Below, in pieces: positions 41,302 through 51,303 of a DNA stretch of 64,000 bases. The stretch spans positions 620,001-684,000 of the forward strand of contig DAJPFV010000001.1 in assembly GCA_025993015.1 (NCBI GenBank). Direction: 5' to 3'. Numbering within the stretch: the stretch's first letter is position 1; each line of letters starts with the position of its first letter. Source of the DNA: Coriobacteriaceae bacterium (GTDB lineage: Bacteria; Actinomycetota; Coriobacteriia; Coriobacteriales; Coriobacteriaceae). Below the pieces are notes generated by a model, which was not told where the DNA came from, ran no database searches, and was given only the letters and a program-made list of their open reading frames with translations. Both the position numbers and the translations under genes were made by a program.

Positions 41302-43125
41302 TTACGCAATCATCTGGAAGAACTCGGCAACGGGGCCAAGCGCCAGGGCCGGGAAGAAGCTCAGGGCACCGATCAGCAGAACGATGAACACGAGCAGGAA
41401 TACGAACATGCCGTTGGTGGTAGACAGGGTACCGGCGCTCTCGGCGACCTTGCCCTTCTTGGCCAGCGAGCCGGCGATAGCCAGCGTACCGATGATGGGC
41501 ATGAAGCGGGCGAACAGCATCTCGAGGCCGAGCATGACGTTGATCCAGGGAATGTTGCAGTTCATGCCTGCAAACGCCGAGCCGTTGTTGCCGCCGCATG
41601 AGGTGAAGGCATACAGCACCTCGGAGAAGCCGTGCGCGCCACCATTGTTGAGCTGGTCGGCAAGACCGGGCACCATGCAGGCGATGGCCGAACACACCAG
41701 AATGGCAAACGGAGTTGCCAGGCACAGGACAACTGCCCAGCGCATCTCGCCCGGCTCGATCTTCTTGCCCAGGAACTCAGGCGTGCGTCCGACCATGAGG
41801 CCGGCGATGAACACTGTGAGGATGGCGAAGCCGATCATGCCGTACAGGCCGCAGCCCACGCCGCCGAAGACGACCTCGCCCAGAGCCATCTGGAGCATCT
41901 GGACAAAACCGCCCAGCGGGGTGTAGGAGTCGTGCATGGAGTTAACCGAGCCGTTGGAAGCAGCCGTCGTGAAAGCGGACCAGGTGGAAGAGGAGGCGAT
42001 ACCGAAGCGGCTCTCCTTGCCCTCCATGTTGCCGCCAGCCTGGCCATCGGTCATCTCGATGTTGACCGCGCCGCCATCTGCCAGCTGCGGGGTGCCCGCA
42101 TGCTCGTTGAGGGCGATGATGCCGGCGAAGATCACCAGCAGGATGAACATGGCGGCAAAGATGGCCTTGCCCTGCTTGGTGTTTTTGACGCCGATACCGA
42201 AGGTGAAGCAACAGGCGGCCGGGATCAGCAGCAGGCTGGTCATCTCGATGATGTTGGTGAAGGCACTGGGGTTCTCATACGGATGAGCGGAGTTCACTCC
42301 GAAGAAGCCTCCGCCGTTGGTGCCGGACTGCTTGATGGCGACCTGAGGAGCCGCGGGACCCTGGGGCAGGAACTGCTCGGTGACCACGCGCGCGCCCTCG
42401 ACAACCTTGCCGTCGACCTTGACCGTGTCGCCCTCGATCTCGGCGCCGTCGATGACGCTCCAGCCGCCGTCTGCATTAGGCTGGACAGCGACGGGCTCTA
42501 CGAGCTCAGCCTTCTGAGCCGGCTGGAAGTTGGAGATGACGCCACCGGCAGCCAGGCAGATGCCGAACACGAGGTTCAGCGGGATGAGCACATACAGGAC
42601 GGTGCGGGTGAGGTCGACCCAGAAGGAACCCAGACCCTGCTCCTTGACCTGACGGAAGCCGCGGATCAGCGCGAACATGACCGCGATACCGGTGCCGGCG
42701 GAAACGAAGTTCTGCACGGTGAGACCCATGAACTGCACAAGGTAGGACAGGGTGGTCTCACCGGAGTAGGACTGCCAGTTGGTGTTGGTTATGAAGGAAG
42801 CAGCCGTATTGAACGACAGGTCCCATGACACACCCGGCAGGTGCTGGGGATTGCCTGGCAAGAAGGACTGAAACGCCTGGAGTGCCACAAGAGCCACGAG
42901 GCCGATCCCCGAAAAGACCAGCACGCTCGCCAGATAGCGCCTACACCCCATCTGCCCTGCCGCGTCGATGCGAAGCAGACGATAGACGCCACGCTCCACA
43001 GGAGCAATCACAGGCGACAGGAACGTATGCTCACCATCCATGATATGGACCATGAACCGACCGAGCGGAACGGCCAGGACGACGAGCACGGCAAAGTACA
43101 AGATGTACTGAATCGCAGCGTCCAT
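41302..43125 (-). CDS. kdpA: KdpA, potassium-binding channel subunit
   Basis: 607 residues, about ten membrane helices. Pore-loop sequences of the four-fold channel are visible (NTAASFITNTNWQSYSGE, GTNGGGFFGVNSAHPYENP, CGGNNGSAF). It is somewhat longer than the E. coli protein (557), with an extra hydrophilic loop around residues 190-250 (NADGGWSVIDGAEIEGD). The start lies 3 bases past the kdpF stop. Confidence 0.95.
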   Translation of the reverse strand: MDAAIQYILYFAVLVVLAVPLGRFMVHIMDGEHTFLSPVIAPVERGVYRLLRIDAAGQMGCRRYLASVLVFSGIGLVALVALQAFQSFLPGNPQHLPGVSWDLSFNTAASFITNTNWQSYSGETTLSYLVQFMGLTVQNFVSAGTGIAVMFALIRGFRQVKEQGLGSFWVDLTRTVLYVLIPLNLVFGICLAAGGVISNFQPAQKAELVEPVAVQPNADGGWSVIDGAEIEGDTVKVDGKVVEGARVVTEQFLPQGPAAPQVAIKQSGTNGGGFFGVNSAHPYENPSAFTNIIEMTSLLLIPAACCFTFGIGVKNTKQGKAIFAAMFILLVIFAGIIALNEHAGTPQLADGGAVNIEMTDGQAGGNMEGKESRFGIASSSTWSAFTTAASNGSVNSMHDSYTPLGGFVQMLQMALGEVVFGGVGCGLYGMIGFAILTVFIAGLMVGRTPEFLGKKIEPGEMRWAVVLCLATPFAILVCSAIACMVPGLADQLNNGGAHGFSEVLYAFTSCGGNNGSAFAGMNCNIPWINVMLGLEMLFARFMPIIGTLAIAGSLAKKGKVAESAGTLSTTNGMFVFLLVFIVLLIGALSFFPALALGPVAEFFQMIA

Positions 43126-43128
43126 AGT

Positions 43129-43215
43129 TTACGAATCACTCCTCATCAGAATGTAGATGTAATAGATAAGGAGTCCAATGCAGACGACTCCGATGATGGG
43201 AATGAGGATGTCCAT
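43129..43215 (-). CDS. kdpF: KdpF, small membrane subunit (28 aa)
   Basis: The ATG at 43215 follows GAAAGGGG. The product MDILIPIIGVVCIGLLIYYI then YILMRSDS is one membrane helix with a short charged tail. This size and position, directly before kdpA, are those of KdpF, the lipid-like stabiliser of the Kdp complex. Confidence 0.85.
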   Translation of the reverse strand: MDILIPIIGVVCIGLLIYYIYILMRSDS

Positions 43216-43459
43216 TTACCGCCCCTTTCACGCGCGGTCCGATGTCTCGGACGCCTGCTCTCGCAAGCGTCTGGGGACAGTAAACGCTTCTAGGGATTAA
43301 AGAGGCGTGAGGGCCGGGGCTCACGTCCTTAAGATGCCGTAAAGATGCAGGTAGAAAGCACTATTGCGGCTGCAGTGCGCCTATACTCGACCTCGCGAGC
43401 ATACAGTGGCGTCCTCACCGCGTATGCACGCATGGACAACGTTTCAGAAAGGCTACGCT

Positions 43460-46195
43460 ATGCAGCGCGACGCATCGGACACTCGCGTCAACCCAGACCT
43501 CATCCTCAAGGCAATTGAGAAAGACGAGGCCGCCGATGACGCTCGAACCAGCCGGGGACACCTCAAGATTTTCTTTGGCTACGCTGCTGGCGCAGGCAAA
43601 ACCTATGCGATGCTTCAAGCCGCCCACGCCGCCAAGCGGCGAGGTGTCGACGTCGTCGCGGGATACATCGAGCCGCACGAACGTCCGGCAACTGCCCATC
43701 TTGCACAAGGGCTTGAGAACGTGCCCTGTAAACTCATCGAGCACAACGGCATTGCGCTCAGCGAGTTCGATCTAGATACGGCTATCGAACGCGCCCCTCA
43801 GCTCATCCTTGTCGACGAGCTTGCCCATACGAATGCGCCGGGGTCTCGCCACGACAAACGCTATCAAGACGTCGAGGAACTTCTACATGCGGGAATCGAC
43901 GTCTATACGACCGTGAACGTTCAGCACATCGAGAGCCTAAACGACATGGTTGCATCCATCACCGGCGTTGTCGTGAGCGAACGAATCCCCGACCGTATCT
44001 TCGATGATGCCGACCAGGTCGAGCTCGTCGACATAGAGCCCGAAGACCTACTTGAGCGCCTTCGCGCCGGCCTCGTCTACCGTCCCGCACAAGCCGACCG
44101 AGCGCAACAGCATTTTTTTACCGTCGAGAACCTCACCGCACTCCGAGAAATCGCGCTGCGCCGCTGCGCCGATCGCACCGGCCACCTCACAGACGCCGCA
44201 CGCGTGCTGGGAAACCGTGACTACTACACCAGGGAGCGTATCTTAGTCTGTGTCTCCCCGGCGCCGACCAATCCCCGCATCGTCCGTGCCGCCGCGCGCA
44301 TGGCGAAAGCGTTTCGCAGCGAGCTCGTCGCCCTGTTCGTAGAGAGCCCGCGCACGCAAGCCATGAGCGATGATGAGCGCGCCAAGCTTGCAGCCAATAT
44401 CGCCCTAGCCGAGCAGCTCGGAGCACATATGGAAACCGTCTATGGCGACGACATCGCGTTTCAGATCTCCGAGTTCGCGCGCCTGTCGGGTATTTCGAAG
44501 ATCGTCATGGGGCGCACGGGCGAGCGCAGCAGCGTCCGTCAGGCCCTCTTCGGCCGCAAATCTCTCGTAGAACAGCTCATAACATTCGCCCCGAACCTCG
44601 ACATTTACATCATTCCAGACCAGTCGACTCCGCCCTCCCGGCCCAAAGGACGCCGCCGCGCGGTCGCCCTGCAGCCGCCCAACAGCCGAAACGTGCTTCG
44701 CACGCTGGCCCTCTCTCTTGTCGCCACGGCGATCGGCACGGCTTTCCGCCATCTGGGATTTGCCGATTCCAGCATCATATCCCTCTATATCCTCACGGCC
44801 CTGCTGACCGCCGTCACCACGACGGGGCGTATCTGCACGATCGTATCGAGCGTGCTCTCTGTAGTGCTTTACAACTTCTGCTTCGTCACGCCTCTGTTTT
44901 CGCTCGCCAGCTACGACCGAAGCTATCTGGTCACGTTCGGCATCATGTTCGCTACCGCTATGGTCGCCGGCGAGTTAACTGCGCGCATCGCCGACAACGC
45001 CCGTACCTCCGCCGAGAACGCATTCAAAACGCGCGTACTCCTCGAAACGAACCAGCTCTTGCAGCAAGCCCATAGCGCGAAGGAGTGTGCCCGCGTCGCC
45101 ATGAACCAACTCGTCAAACTGCTAAAACTCGACGTGGTCTTCTACACCGCCGAGCACGGCACGCTCGGCAAGACCCTCTATGAGTCCGCTGGCACCGAAA
45201 ACCGATCCGCGTCGCTGTTCACCGACTACGAGCGCGCCGTTGCAACCTGGACCTACACCAACAACAAGCGCGCGGGCGCAAGCACGCGGACCCTGCCTGA
45301 GGCGCGCTGTCTCTACCTCGCGGTTCGTACCGGCGACAAGGTATTCGGTGTCATCGGCATCGACCTGGAGGGGCGCGAAATCGAAGCCTTCGAGCATTCG
45401 ATCGTCCTATCTATCGTAGGTGAATGCGCCTTGGCGCTCGAAAGCGACCGGGCGGCGCAAGAGCGCGAAGAGGCTGCGGTCTTGGCGAAAAACGAGCAGC
45501 TGCGCGCCAACCTTTTGCGCTCCATCGGCCACGATTTGAGGACACCCCTCACGGCTATATCCGGATCTGCGGCAATCCTTCGGAAGAGCGACGAGAAGCT
45601 CAGCCTCGAACAACGCTGCGATCTTGCCGATGCCATCTACGACGACTCCCTCTGGCTTATCGATACCGTGGAGAACCTCCTCGCCATCACACGCGTCGAG
45701 GACGGCACCATTCGCCTCAACTTAACATCCGAGCTCATCGACGAAGTCATCGAGGCCGCCCTCAGCCATGTCGCCCAAGCATCGCATGGACGTGCCGTCA
45801 CCATCGAGCACACTGACGACATCCTGCTGGTACGCATCGACGTCCATCTCATCATGCAGGTGCTTACGAATCTCATCATGAACGCCTTCAAGTACACGCC
45901 CGAGGACTCGACTGTCACCATCAGCGCGCGTCGCGAGGGTGCGTTCGTCGTGGTGGACGTCGCAGACGATGGGCCGGGTGTGGCAGACTGCGACAAGTCT
46001 CATATCTTTGAGCGCTTCTTTACCTCAGGCAATACGCGGCCCGTGGATTCGCGTCGAAGCATCGGCCTTGGGCTGTCGCTCTGCCGCTCCATCGTGGAGG
46101 CGCATGGCGGCGTCATCGAAGTTCGCAACAACCACCCCCATGGGGCCGTCTTCCGTTTTACCCTGCCCGCTGAGGAGATCGAGATTCATGAATAA
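43460..46195 (+). CDS. kdpD: KdpD sensor histidine kinase
   Basis: 911 residues; the ATG at 43460 follows CAGAAAGG. In order: a KdpD N-terminal domain with Walker-like GYAAGAGKTYAML (about 35-47) and the LVDELAHTN segment, a universal-stress-type domain (about 250-375), four close membrane helices (about 415-515), a GAF-like domain, then the kinase with HDLRTPL (phosphorylated His near 695), an N box NAFKYTP and G boxes DDGPGV and GLGLSL. It senses low potassium or ionic strength and is divergent from the kdpFABC genes it controls. Confidence 0.94.
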   Translation: MQRDASDTRVNPDLILKAIEKDEAADDARTSRGHLKIFFGYAAGAGKTYAMLQAAHAAKRRGVDVVAGYIEPHERPATAHLAQGLENVPCKLIEHNGIALSEFDLDTAIERAPQLILVDELAHTNAPGSRHDKRYQDVEELLHAGIDVYTTVNVQHIESLNDMVASITGVVVSERIPDRIFDDADQVELVDIEPEDLLERLRAGLVYRPAQADRAQQHFFTVENLTALREIALRRCADRTGHLTDAARVLGNRDYYTRERILVCVSPAPTNPRIVRAAARMAKAFRSELVALFVESPRTQAMSDDERAKLAANIALAEQLGAHMETVYGDDIAFQISEFARLSGISKIVMGRTGERSSVRQALFGRKSLVEQLITFAPNLDIYIIPDQSTPPSRPKGRRRAVALQPPNSRNVLRTLALSLVATAIGTAFRHLGFADSSIISLYILTALLTAVTTTGRICTIVSSVLSVVLYNFCFVTPLFSLASYDRSYLVTFGIMFATAMVAGELTARIADNARTSAENAFKTRVLLETNQLLQQAHSAKECARVAMNQLVKLLKLDVVFYTAEHGTLGKTLYESAGTENRSASLFTDYERAVATWTYTNNKRAGASTRTLPEARCLYLAVRTGDKVFGVIGIDLEGREIEAFEHSIVLSIVGECALALESDRAAQEREEAAVLAKNEQLRANLLRSIGHDLRTPLTAISGSAAILRKSDEKLSLEQRCDLADAIYDDSLWLIDTVENLLAITRVEDGTIRLNLTSELIDEVIEAALSHVAQASHGRAVTIEHTDDILLVRIDVHLIMQVLTNLIMNAFKYTPEDSTVTISARREGAFVVVDVADDGPGVADCDKSHIFERFFTSGNTRPVDSRRSIGLGLSLCRSIVEAHGGVIEVRNNHPHGAVFRFTLPAEEIEIHE

Positions 46196-46892
46196 TGCCG
46201 CTAAGCCACGCATCCTCCTGGTCGAAGATGACCTGACCGTTCAAAGCCTCGTTTCGACCGCGCTTGACCTCCACGGCTATGTCGTGAGCAAGGTTTGCAA
46301 CGGCCAGGCCGCCATCATGGATGCGGTGTCGCACGGCCCCAGCCTCATCATGCTCGACCTCGGCCTTCCCGACATTGACGGTATCGAGGTCATCACGAAG
46401 ATCCGAAGCTGGTCGGCAGTCCCCATTATCGTCATTTCGGCGCGCACCGAAGATTCCGACAAGATTGCAGCACTTGACGCAGGGGCAGACGACTACCTCA
46501 CCAAGCCCTTTTCTGTGGATGAGTTGCTTGCGCGCGTCCGCGCGAATTTGAGGCGCTCCTCGATGGCGTCGAGCGAGTCGACAGAAGCGAGCACGTTCGA
46601 CAACGGTCCGCTGCATATCGACTACGCCGCGGGATACGCGACGAAAGACGGACGCGAGCTCTCGCTCACCCCAACCGAGTACAAATTGCTCGTCCTTCTG
46701 GCGAAAAACGTCGACAAGGTGCTCACCCACACCTTCATCACCCGCGAGATATGGGGCACGAGCTGGGACAGCGATCTGGCGAGCCTGCGCGTGTTCATGC
46801 GCACCCTGCGCAAGAAGATCGAGGCAGACCCCTCTCATCCCAAGATGATTCAGACGCACATGGGTGTCGGGTACCGCATGCAGCGTCTCTAG
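46188..46892 (+). CDS. kdpE: KdpE response regulator
   Basis: 234 residues; the ATG at 46188 overlaps the kdpD stop by 8 bases (ATGAATAA). The receiver has the acidic pair VEDD, phosphorylated Asp in LDLGLPDIDG (near 59) and Lys in TKPFS. An OmpR-type winged helix follows (LTPTEYKLLVLLAKN, then MRTLRKKIE and GVGYRM). It activates kdpFABC when phosphorylated by KdpD. A binding site in the 43216-43459 divergent region is expected but could not be pinned down. Confidence 0.95.
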   Translation: MNNAAKPRILLVEDDLTVQSLVSTALDLHGYVVSKVCNGQAAIMDAVSHGPSLIMLDLGLPDIDGIEVITKIRSWSAVPIIVISARTEDSDKIAALDAGADDYLTKPFSVDELLARVRANLRRSSMASSESTEASTFDNGPLHIDYAAGYATKDGRELSLTPTEYKLLVLLAKNVDKVLTHTFITREIWGTSWDSDLASLRVFMRTLRKKIEADPSHPKMIQTHMGVGYRMQRL

Positions 46893-46906
46893 CCCACCCC
46901 ACAAAA

Positions 46907-46973
46907 AGTTGCGGTGGAATACGGATTAGATAAGGCCTTTGACAGCCAAAACAGTCCGTATTTCACCGCAACT
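46907..46973. repeat. Hairpin repeat, GCGGTGAAATACGG family
   Basis: Arms AGTTGCGGTGGAATACGGA and TCCGTATTTCACCGCAACT (one G-U), 29-base loop. It lies between the convergent ends of kdpE and the GltD-like gene and may end both transcripts. Confidence 0.8.
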
Positions 46974-46990
46974 GATAAGGGTGGGATGGA

Positions 46991-48208
46991 TTAGAGGCCC
47001 AGGTAGGATGTCATGCCTTCGACGGCGAGCTTGGCGCCTGCCACGGCATGAACCACGGTGAGCGGGCCGTTAACCACGTCGCCGGCGGCAAAGACGCCAG
47101 GCACGGTGGTCATACCGCATTCATCGACCGAAAGAAGGCCGCGATGGTCGGTCTCCAGACCGCCCGTCGTAAGCACAAGCTTGTCCTTGGGCACCTGCGA
47201 AGCCGCAATCACAACTGTGTCGGCAGACGCATGGTCGAGCTCTTCCTCGTAGCCCACCACATTGTTGTCCTCGTCAAAGATAGCCGTCTCGAACACCGGA
47301 CCGCTATCGTCGATGGCACAGATCGCCTTGCCGCACACAATCTCGGCACCGTCAAGCTCGGTCAGCTCCACCTCGTCATCGATGGCCGAGATATGGCGCG
47401 ATCGAGCATACACGGTGACCTTACGAGCACCCGAGCGCAGCGCCGTGCGGGCCACATCCATGGCCACGTTACCGGCACCGATGACCGCCACATTCTGTCC
47501 GATCGCCACGCTCGAAGGATCGACCAGGTAATCGATACCAAACAGCACGTTGCCGCGCGACTCGCCGGGAATACCCAGTTTGCGAGCTCGCCAGGTACCG
47601 GTGCCAACAAAAACCGCATCGTAGCCGTCGCGCAGCAGGTCGTCGATATGCAGCGCGCCACCGATGGTGGTCGAGGGGCGCACGCGCACGCCGAGCGAGC
47701 ACATCACGTGGCGATACTTTTGCACGAGCGCACGGGGCAGGCGGAACTCGGGGATACCGTACTCCAGCACACCGCCGATCTCGGGGCGCTGCTCAAATAC
47801 CGTGACGGCACAGCCCAGCTGGGCCATCTTAATGGCCACGGTAATACCAGCGGGACCGGAACCGACCACAGCAATCTGTTTACCGCACGACGGTGCGGGC
47901 TTCCACTCCTTACGATCCAAATATGCCGTGGAGATATAGTTCTCGATGCTCGAGAAATGCACCGGCGCGCCCTTGCGGCCCTGGATGCAAGCGCCCTCGC
48001 ACTGGCCCGAATGATTGCACACCACGGAGCAGACCGCGCTCATGGGATTGTTCTGGAACAGCAGCTCGCCCGCCTCTTCTAGACGACGCTGTTTGAACAG
48101 GTCGATGACCTGCGGAATAGGCGTCTGAACCGGGCAGCCCTTAATCTGACAGAACGCCCTTTTACAACCTAGGCAACGATTCGCCTCTTCGACAATGTGG
48201 ATAGCCAC
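46991..48208 (-). CDS. GltD-like FAD/NAD(P) oxidoreductase with N-terminal 4Fe-4S domain
   Basis: 405 residues from a GTG at 48208 just past AAGGGGAG; a TTG further upstream is less likely. The N-terminal cysteine-rich domain (CLGCKRAFCQIKGC, then CSVVCNHSGQCEGAC) matches the cluster domain of the glutamate-synthase beta subunit. Two Rossmann folds follow (VVGSGPAGIT and VIGAGNVAMD) and AAGDVVNG closes the FAD site. Family members pass electrons from NAD(P)H to partners such as GltB. No partner is present. It is shorter than typical GltD/GltA (about 460), so its role is unclear. Confidence 0.8.
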   Translation of the reverse strand: MAIHIVEEANRCLGCKRAFCQIKGCPVQTPIPQVIDLFKQRRLEEAGELLFQNNPMSAVCSVVCNHSGQCEGACIQGRKGAPVHFSSIENYISTAYLDRKEWKPAPSCGKQIAVVGSGPAGITVAIKMAQLGCAVTVFEQRPEIGGVLEYGIPEFRLPRALVQKYRHVMCSLGVRVRPSTTIGGALHIDDLLRDGYDAVFVGTGTWRARKLGIPGESRGNVLFGIDYLVDPSSVAIGQNVAVIGAGNVAMDVARTALRSGARKVTVYARSRHISAIDDEVELTELDGAEIVCGKAICAIDDSGPVFETAIFDEDNNVVGYEEELDHASADTVVIAASQVPKDKLVLTTGGLETDHRGLLSVDECGMTTVPGVFAAGDVVNGPLTVVHAVAGAKLAVEGMTSYLGL

Positions 48209-48312
48209 GCAACTCCCCTTTTTAATGCAATCCAATGGGGGCGACGATAAAGACCCTTCACCGCCGCCCCCATACAGGTAATCTCAATCTGCCGACACAG
48301 CAAAAGCCAATG

Positions 48313-49218
48313 CTATAACTCGCGATGCGAAGCCCCGCAGCGAGCGGACATGTGCTCGAGTGTCACCAGGCAGTCAGCCGCCGTCGCCGGCACACTGTTC
48401 TCGACCACGCAGGGAATCCCAGGGCAGGCGGCAGCCGCCCAGGCCACTACGGGCTCAAAGTCATAGAGGCCCGTCTCGCCCACGCCATGACACACCAGAC
48501 GTGAACCCGTACCGTCGCACCAACCGGCTTCGTCCTCGTTATCAACGACCTCAAAATCCTTGGCGTGCAGCACGCGGATCTTGCTGCCGCATAAATAGAG
48601 CATGCGCGCGGTGATTTCCTGCGCTTCGTCAACGACGCTGGGGTGCAGCAGCGACACTGGGTCATAGATCACGCCGAGCGACGGGCTCGAGACGCGCTCC
48701 AGCACCTCACGGCAGCGATCTGGCGTGTTGACCGTCTCGTTCCAACCGGGCTCGATCAGTATTTGCCCACCCACGGCCTCGGCCCGATCGCAGACGTGTG
48801 CGAGTCCGTCCATAAAAGCCTCGAGCGCCTCATCAGTCGTGCGGTCGTCAGCAACGCGGTTCTGCGCATTGGGGCGACCGGTCTCGGTACCCACCGGGCA
48901 GCCGCCGAGCATCTGGGCAAAGTTCAGGCATGCCTCGTACTCGGCAAAGTTATCCATGAGCTGTTGGCGATCGGGCGTCGCCAAATTCTTATAGCAGCCG
49001 AGCACGGCGACCGAAACGCCCGACTCATCGAGCACGGCACGCAAATGGTCGGCAAGCTCGCGGGTCAGGCCGCCTCGATCGATCCCCATCGATGCGTAGA
49101 GCACCTTGCTCGGCAGCTGAATGCACGAAAAGCCCAGCTCTCCCGCCATGCGAATGCGTTCCTCGACGGTCCCCTGCGGAAGGTCGTGCAAACGTACGCC
49201 CGGAGTAATAGCCCCCAC
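48313..49218 (-). CDS. Sugar phosphate isomerase/epimerase-like TIM barrel
   Basis: About 301 residues. The GTG at 49218 is ten bases past AAGGGA and two bases from the GH105 stop; another GTG at 49227 overlaps that stop and is also possible. The xylose-isomerase-like fold shows candidate metal ligands in ILIEPGW (Glu), VIYDPVSLLHP (Asp), VLHAKDFEV (His/Asp) and VVENS (Glu). It is the last gene of the pectin operon, so it may isomerise a sugar or uronate released by GH105. The substrate is unknown. Confidence 0.75.
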   Translation of the reverse strand: MGAITPGVRLHDLPQGTVEERIRMAGELGFSCIQLPSKVLYASMGIDRGGLTRELADHLRAVLDESGVSVAVLGCYKNLATPDRQQLMDNFAEYEACLNFAQMLGGCPVGTETGRPNAQNRVADDRTTDEALEAFMDGLAHVCDRAEAVGGQILIEPGWNETVNTPDRCREVLERVSSPSLGVIYDPVSLLHPSVVDEAQEITARMLYLCGSKIRVLHAKDFEVVDNEDEAGWCDGTGSRLVCHGVGETGLYDFEPVVAWAAAACPGIPCVVENSVPATAADCLVTLEHMSARCGASHREL

Positions 49219-49219
49219 G

Positions 49220-50458
49220 TTATTCACATCCCTTATGAGCGTTGATGCCCGGGGTGTATCCGCCAAACGGGTCCTCGATGGAGCACACGCCCGAGGGGGC
49301 GAGCGGATCGCGCTTACCGGCCAGCTTGTCGTGATGCATGGTCTCGATATAGGCAAGCACCAGCGGCGCCACACCCTTTGCATCATTTTTGACCACGGGC
49401 TCGCTCATGTAGTAATCAAACGTGCCCTCGCGGTGCGCGGTGTTGCCCAGGCCCGCAACCAGGCAGATGTTGTCGAGCGCCAGCTGCCCGTCATACTCGG
49501 ACAGGCAGGTCTCGCAGATGCCGTCGAAGGCGCGACGGCCGTACTGGTAGTAACGCTCGCCCAGCACGCCCAGACGCACACCCTTCATGATGGCATTGGC
49601 AAAGATGGCGCTACCCGACTCCTCCAGGTAGTTGGGGGCGATATTGGGCAGGTTGATGACCTGGTGCCACATGCCGGTCTTCTCGTCCTGATACGGCAGC
49701 ATGGCGTCGATCAAATCGTGGAACATCTTGCGGATCTCGTCCTTCTCGGCTGACATCGAAGGCGGCATAAGCTCCCAGGTGTCGATGAGCGCCATGGCAA
49801 ACCAGCCCTCGGCGCGCAGCCAGAAGTTAGCCGAAAGACCGGTGACCGGGTCGCACCAGAACTGTTTGCGGCTCGCGTCGTAAGCGTGATAGTACAGACC
49901 GTTGAGGGGGTTGCGCATCAGGTCATGCACGACCTGGAACATATGGAAGCTGTCCGAGCAGGCACGACGGTTGTGGAAGCTCAGCTCGTACTGCATGTAG
50001 AACGGCTGCGCCATATACATGCCGTCGAGCCAGATCTGGTTGGGATAGACTGCCTTGTGCCAAAACACGCCCTCTTTGGTGCGCGGCTGGGTCTCGAGCT
50101 GGCGGTAAATGGTGTCCATGGCGGCGCGGTATTTGGGCTTGCCCACCAGGTCATACAGCTTGTAGAGGGTCTTGCCCGCATTGACGTTATCGAGGTTGTA
50201 CTCCTGCGGGTTGTAATGCTTGATGGTACCGTCGTCCTGGACAAAGAAATCGATGTAGTCATCGGCGAACGTCAAGTAGCGCTGCTCACCCGTGATCTCG
50301 TACAGCTCGATGAGCGCCTTGATCATGCAGCCGTCGATATAGTTCCAGGTGTTCTCCTTGCCGGCGCGAATCTTTTCGATGTTCCAAGCCGGCGCCTGCG
50401 GCGTAGAGGTTTCGATCAACTGCTCGATATAACGGTCCAGGATTTGATTGCAACCCAT
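49220..50458 (-). CDS. GH105 unsaturated (rhamno)galacturonyl hydrolase
   Basis: 412 residues; ATG at 50458 after GAGGGG. The alpha/alpha barrel of YteR/YesR-type enzymes is recognised from WLDGMYMAQPF (catalytic Asp) and FWLRAEGWFAMALID. These enzymes remove unsaturated galacturonate from the end of pectin oligomers cut by lyases. No signal peptide, so it acts in the cytosol. Its product would feed DhuI/DhuD. Two uronate-type operators lie directly upstream, so it can be expressed separately from the genes before it. Confidence 0.88.
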   Translation of the reverse strand: MGCNQILDRYIEQLIETSTPQAPAWNIEKIRAGKENTWNYIDGCMIKALIELYEITGEQRYLTFADDYIDFFVQDDGTIKHYNPQEYNLDNVNAGKTLYKLYDLVGKPKYRAAMDTIYRQLETQPRTKEGVFWHKAVYPNQIWLDGMYMAQPFYMQYELSFHNRRACSDSFHMFQVVHDLMRNPLNGLYYHAYDASRKQFWCDPVTGLSANFWLRAEGWFAMALIDTWELMPPSMSAEKDEIRKMFHDLIDAMLPYQDEKTGMWHQVINLPNIAPNYLEESGSAIFANAIMKGVRLGVLGERYYQYGRRAFDGICETCLSEYDGQLALDNICLVAGLGNTAHREGTFDYYMSEPVVKNDAKGVAPLVLAYIETMHHDKLAGKRDPLAPSGVCSIEDPFGGYTPGINAHKGCE

Positions 50459-50483
50459 TGCTGTCCCCTCTGACATAAACGAT

Positions 50484-50541
50484 AGGTGAACGTTACCCCT
50501 AGTGTAACGCGAACGGGGAATATAGGGTGAACGTTAACCCT
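50484..50541 (-). promoter_or_regulatory. Two uronate-type operators before GH105
   Basis: AGGTGAACGTTACCCCT (50484-50500) and AGGGTGAACGTTAACCCT (50524-50541), both on the central TGAACGTTMA core. Confidence 0.6.
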
Positions 50542-50565
50542 ATATTCCCCGCAAACGGCAGACTT

Positions 50566-51234
50566 TTAGCGGCAAACGGCGGTGAGACCCGCGGCGATGC
50601 GATGCGCCAGGCGCTCATAGCCAGCCGGGCTGTAGTGCAGACCGTCCGGCATATAGAGCTCGCGGTGCTCCGGCAAAAACGGGCTGATACCGCTTTGCGC
50701 ATACAGGTCAATCACCGGAACGGAGTAGCGGTCACAGACCTCGAGCATCGCTCGCACGTAGACGACCTGCGTCAGGCCCAAATGGTTCGCCTCATCGCTT
50801 GCCGGGATATCCTTCTCGTGCTTACCGCTCGTCTTGCACGGCGTCATAAACACGAGCTTTGCCCGAGGCGAGCGTGCCGTGATGGTTCGGATCAGGTAAT
50901 CGAGCGCACCGTAGAACTCATGCACATCGGTACTGCCCAACTCGCCAAGCGGCACGTTGCGGCTAAAGTCGTTGACGCCGCCAAAGACAATGTAGATATC
51001 GGCCGCATCGTCGATACCGTCCAGGCGCTCGACAAACGAATCGGTACGGTCGGCCTTGATGGCGATACGCGAACCCTTGATGCCAAAGTTCTCGACGACC
51101 GCGCCTCCCAGCAGCGTGCCCAGATGCGAGGTCCACGAGATGTCGTTGCCTCCCCCACCGCAGCCGTTGTCGCCCCAGGTCGTTGAGTCGCCAAAGCAGC
51201 AAATGGTCGATTCACTCAAACTCTTCGTTTCCAT
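50566..51234 (-). CDS. SGNH/GDSL-family esterase
   Basis: 222 residues; ATG at 51234 after GAGGAG. The blocks are FGDSTTWGD (nucleophile Ser), GGVNDFS (oxyanion Gly/Asn) and PDGLHYS (Asp/His). No signal peptide. Within a pectin operon it is probably an acetylesterase acting on imported rhamnogalacturonan or galacturonate oligomers, like CE12 enzymes, although it is only distantly similar. Confidence 0.82.
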   Translation of the reverse strand: METKSLSESTICCFGDSTTWGDNGCGGGGNDISWTSHLGTLLGGAVVENFGIKGSRIAIKADRTDSFVERLDGIDDAADIYIVFGGVNDFSRNVPLGELGSTDVHEFYGALDYLIRTITARSPRAKLVFMTPCKTSGKHEKDIPASDEANHLGLTQVVYVRAMLEVCDRYSVPVIDLYAQSGISPFLPEHRELYMPDGLHYSPAGYERLAHRIAAGLTAVCR

Positions 51235-51303
51235 AATCTTCTCCTCATCCGCCCATCGGCGGTCATACAGGAACGTACCGTTTCTTCGCAGCATGCCGAG
51301 GGG

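Noticed and set aside
39021..41387. Long plus-strand frame opposite kdpB and kdpC
   Set aside because: Antisense to genes with complete P-type ATPase and KdpC motifs; low-complexity His/Arg/Gly protein without recognisable domains.
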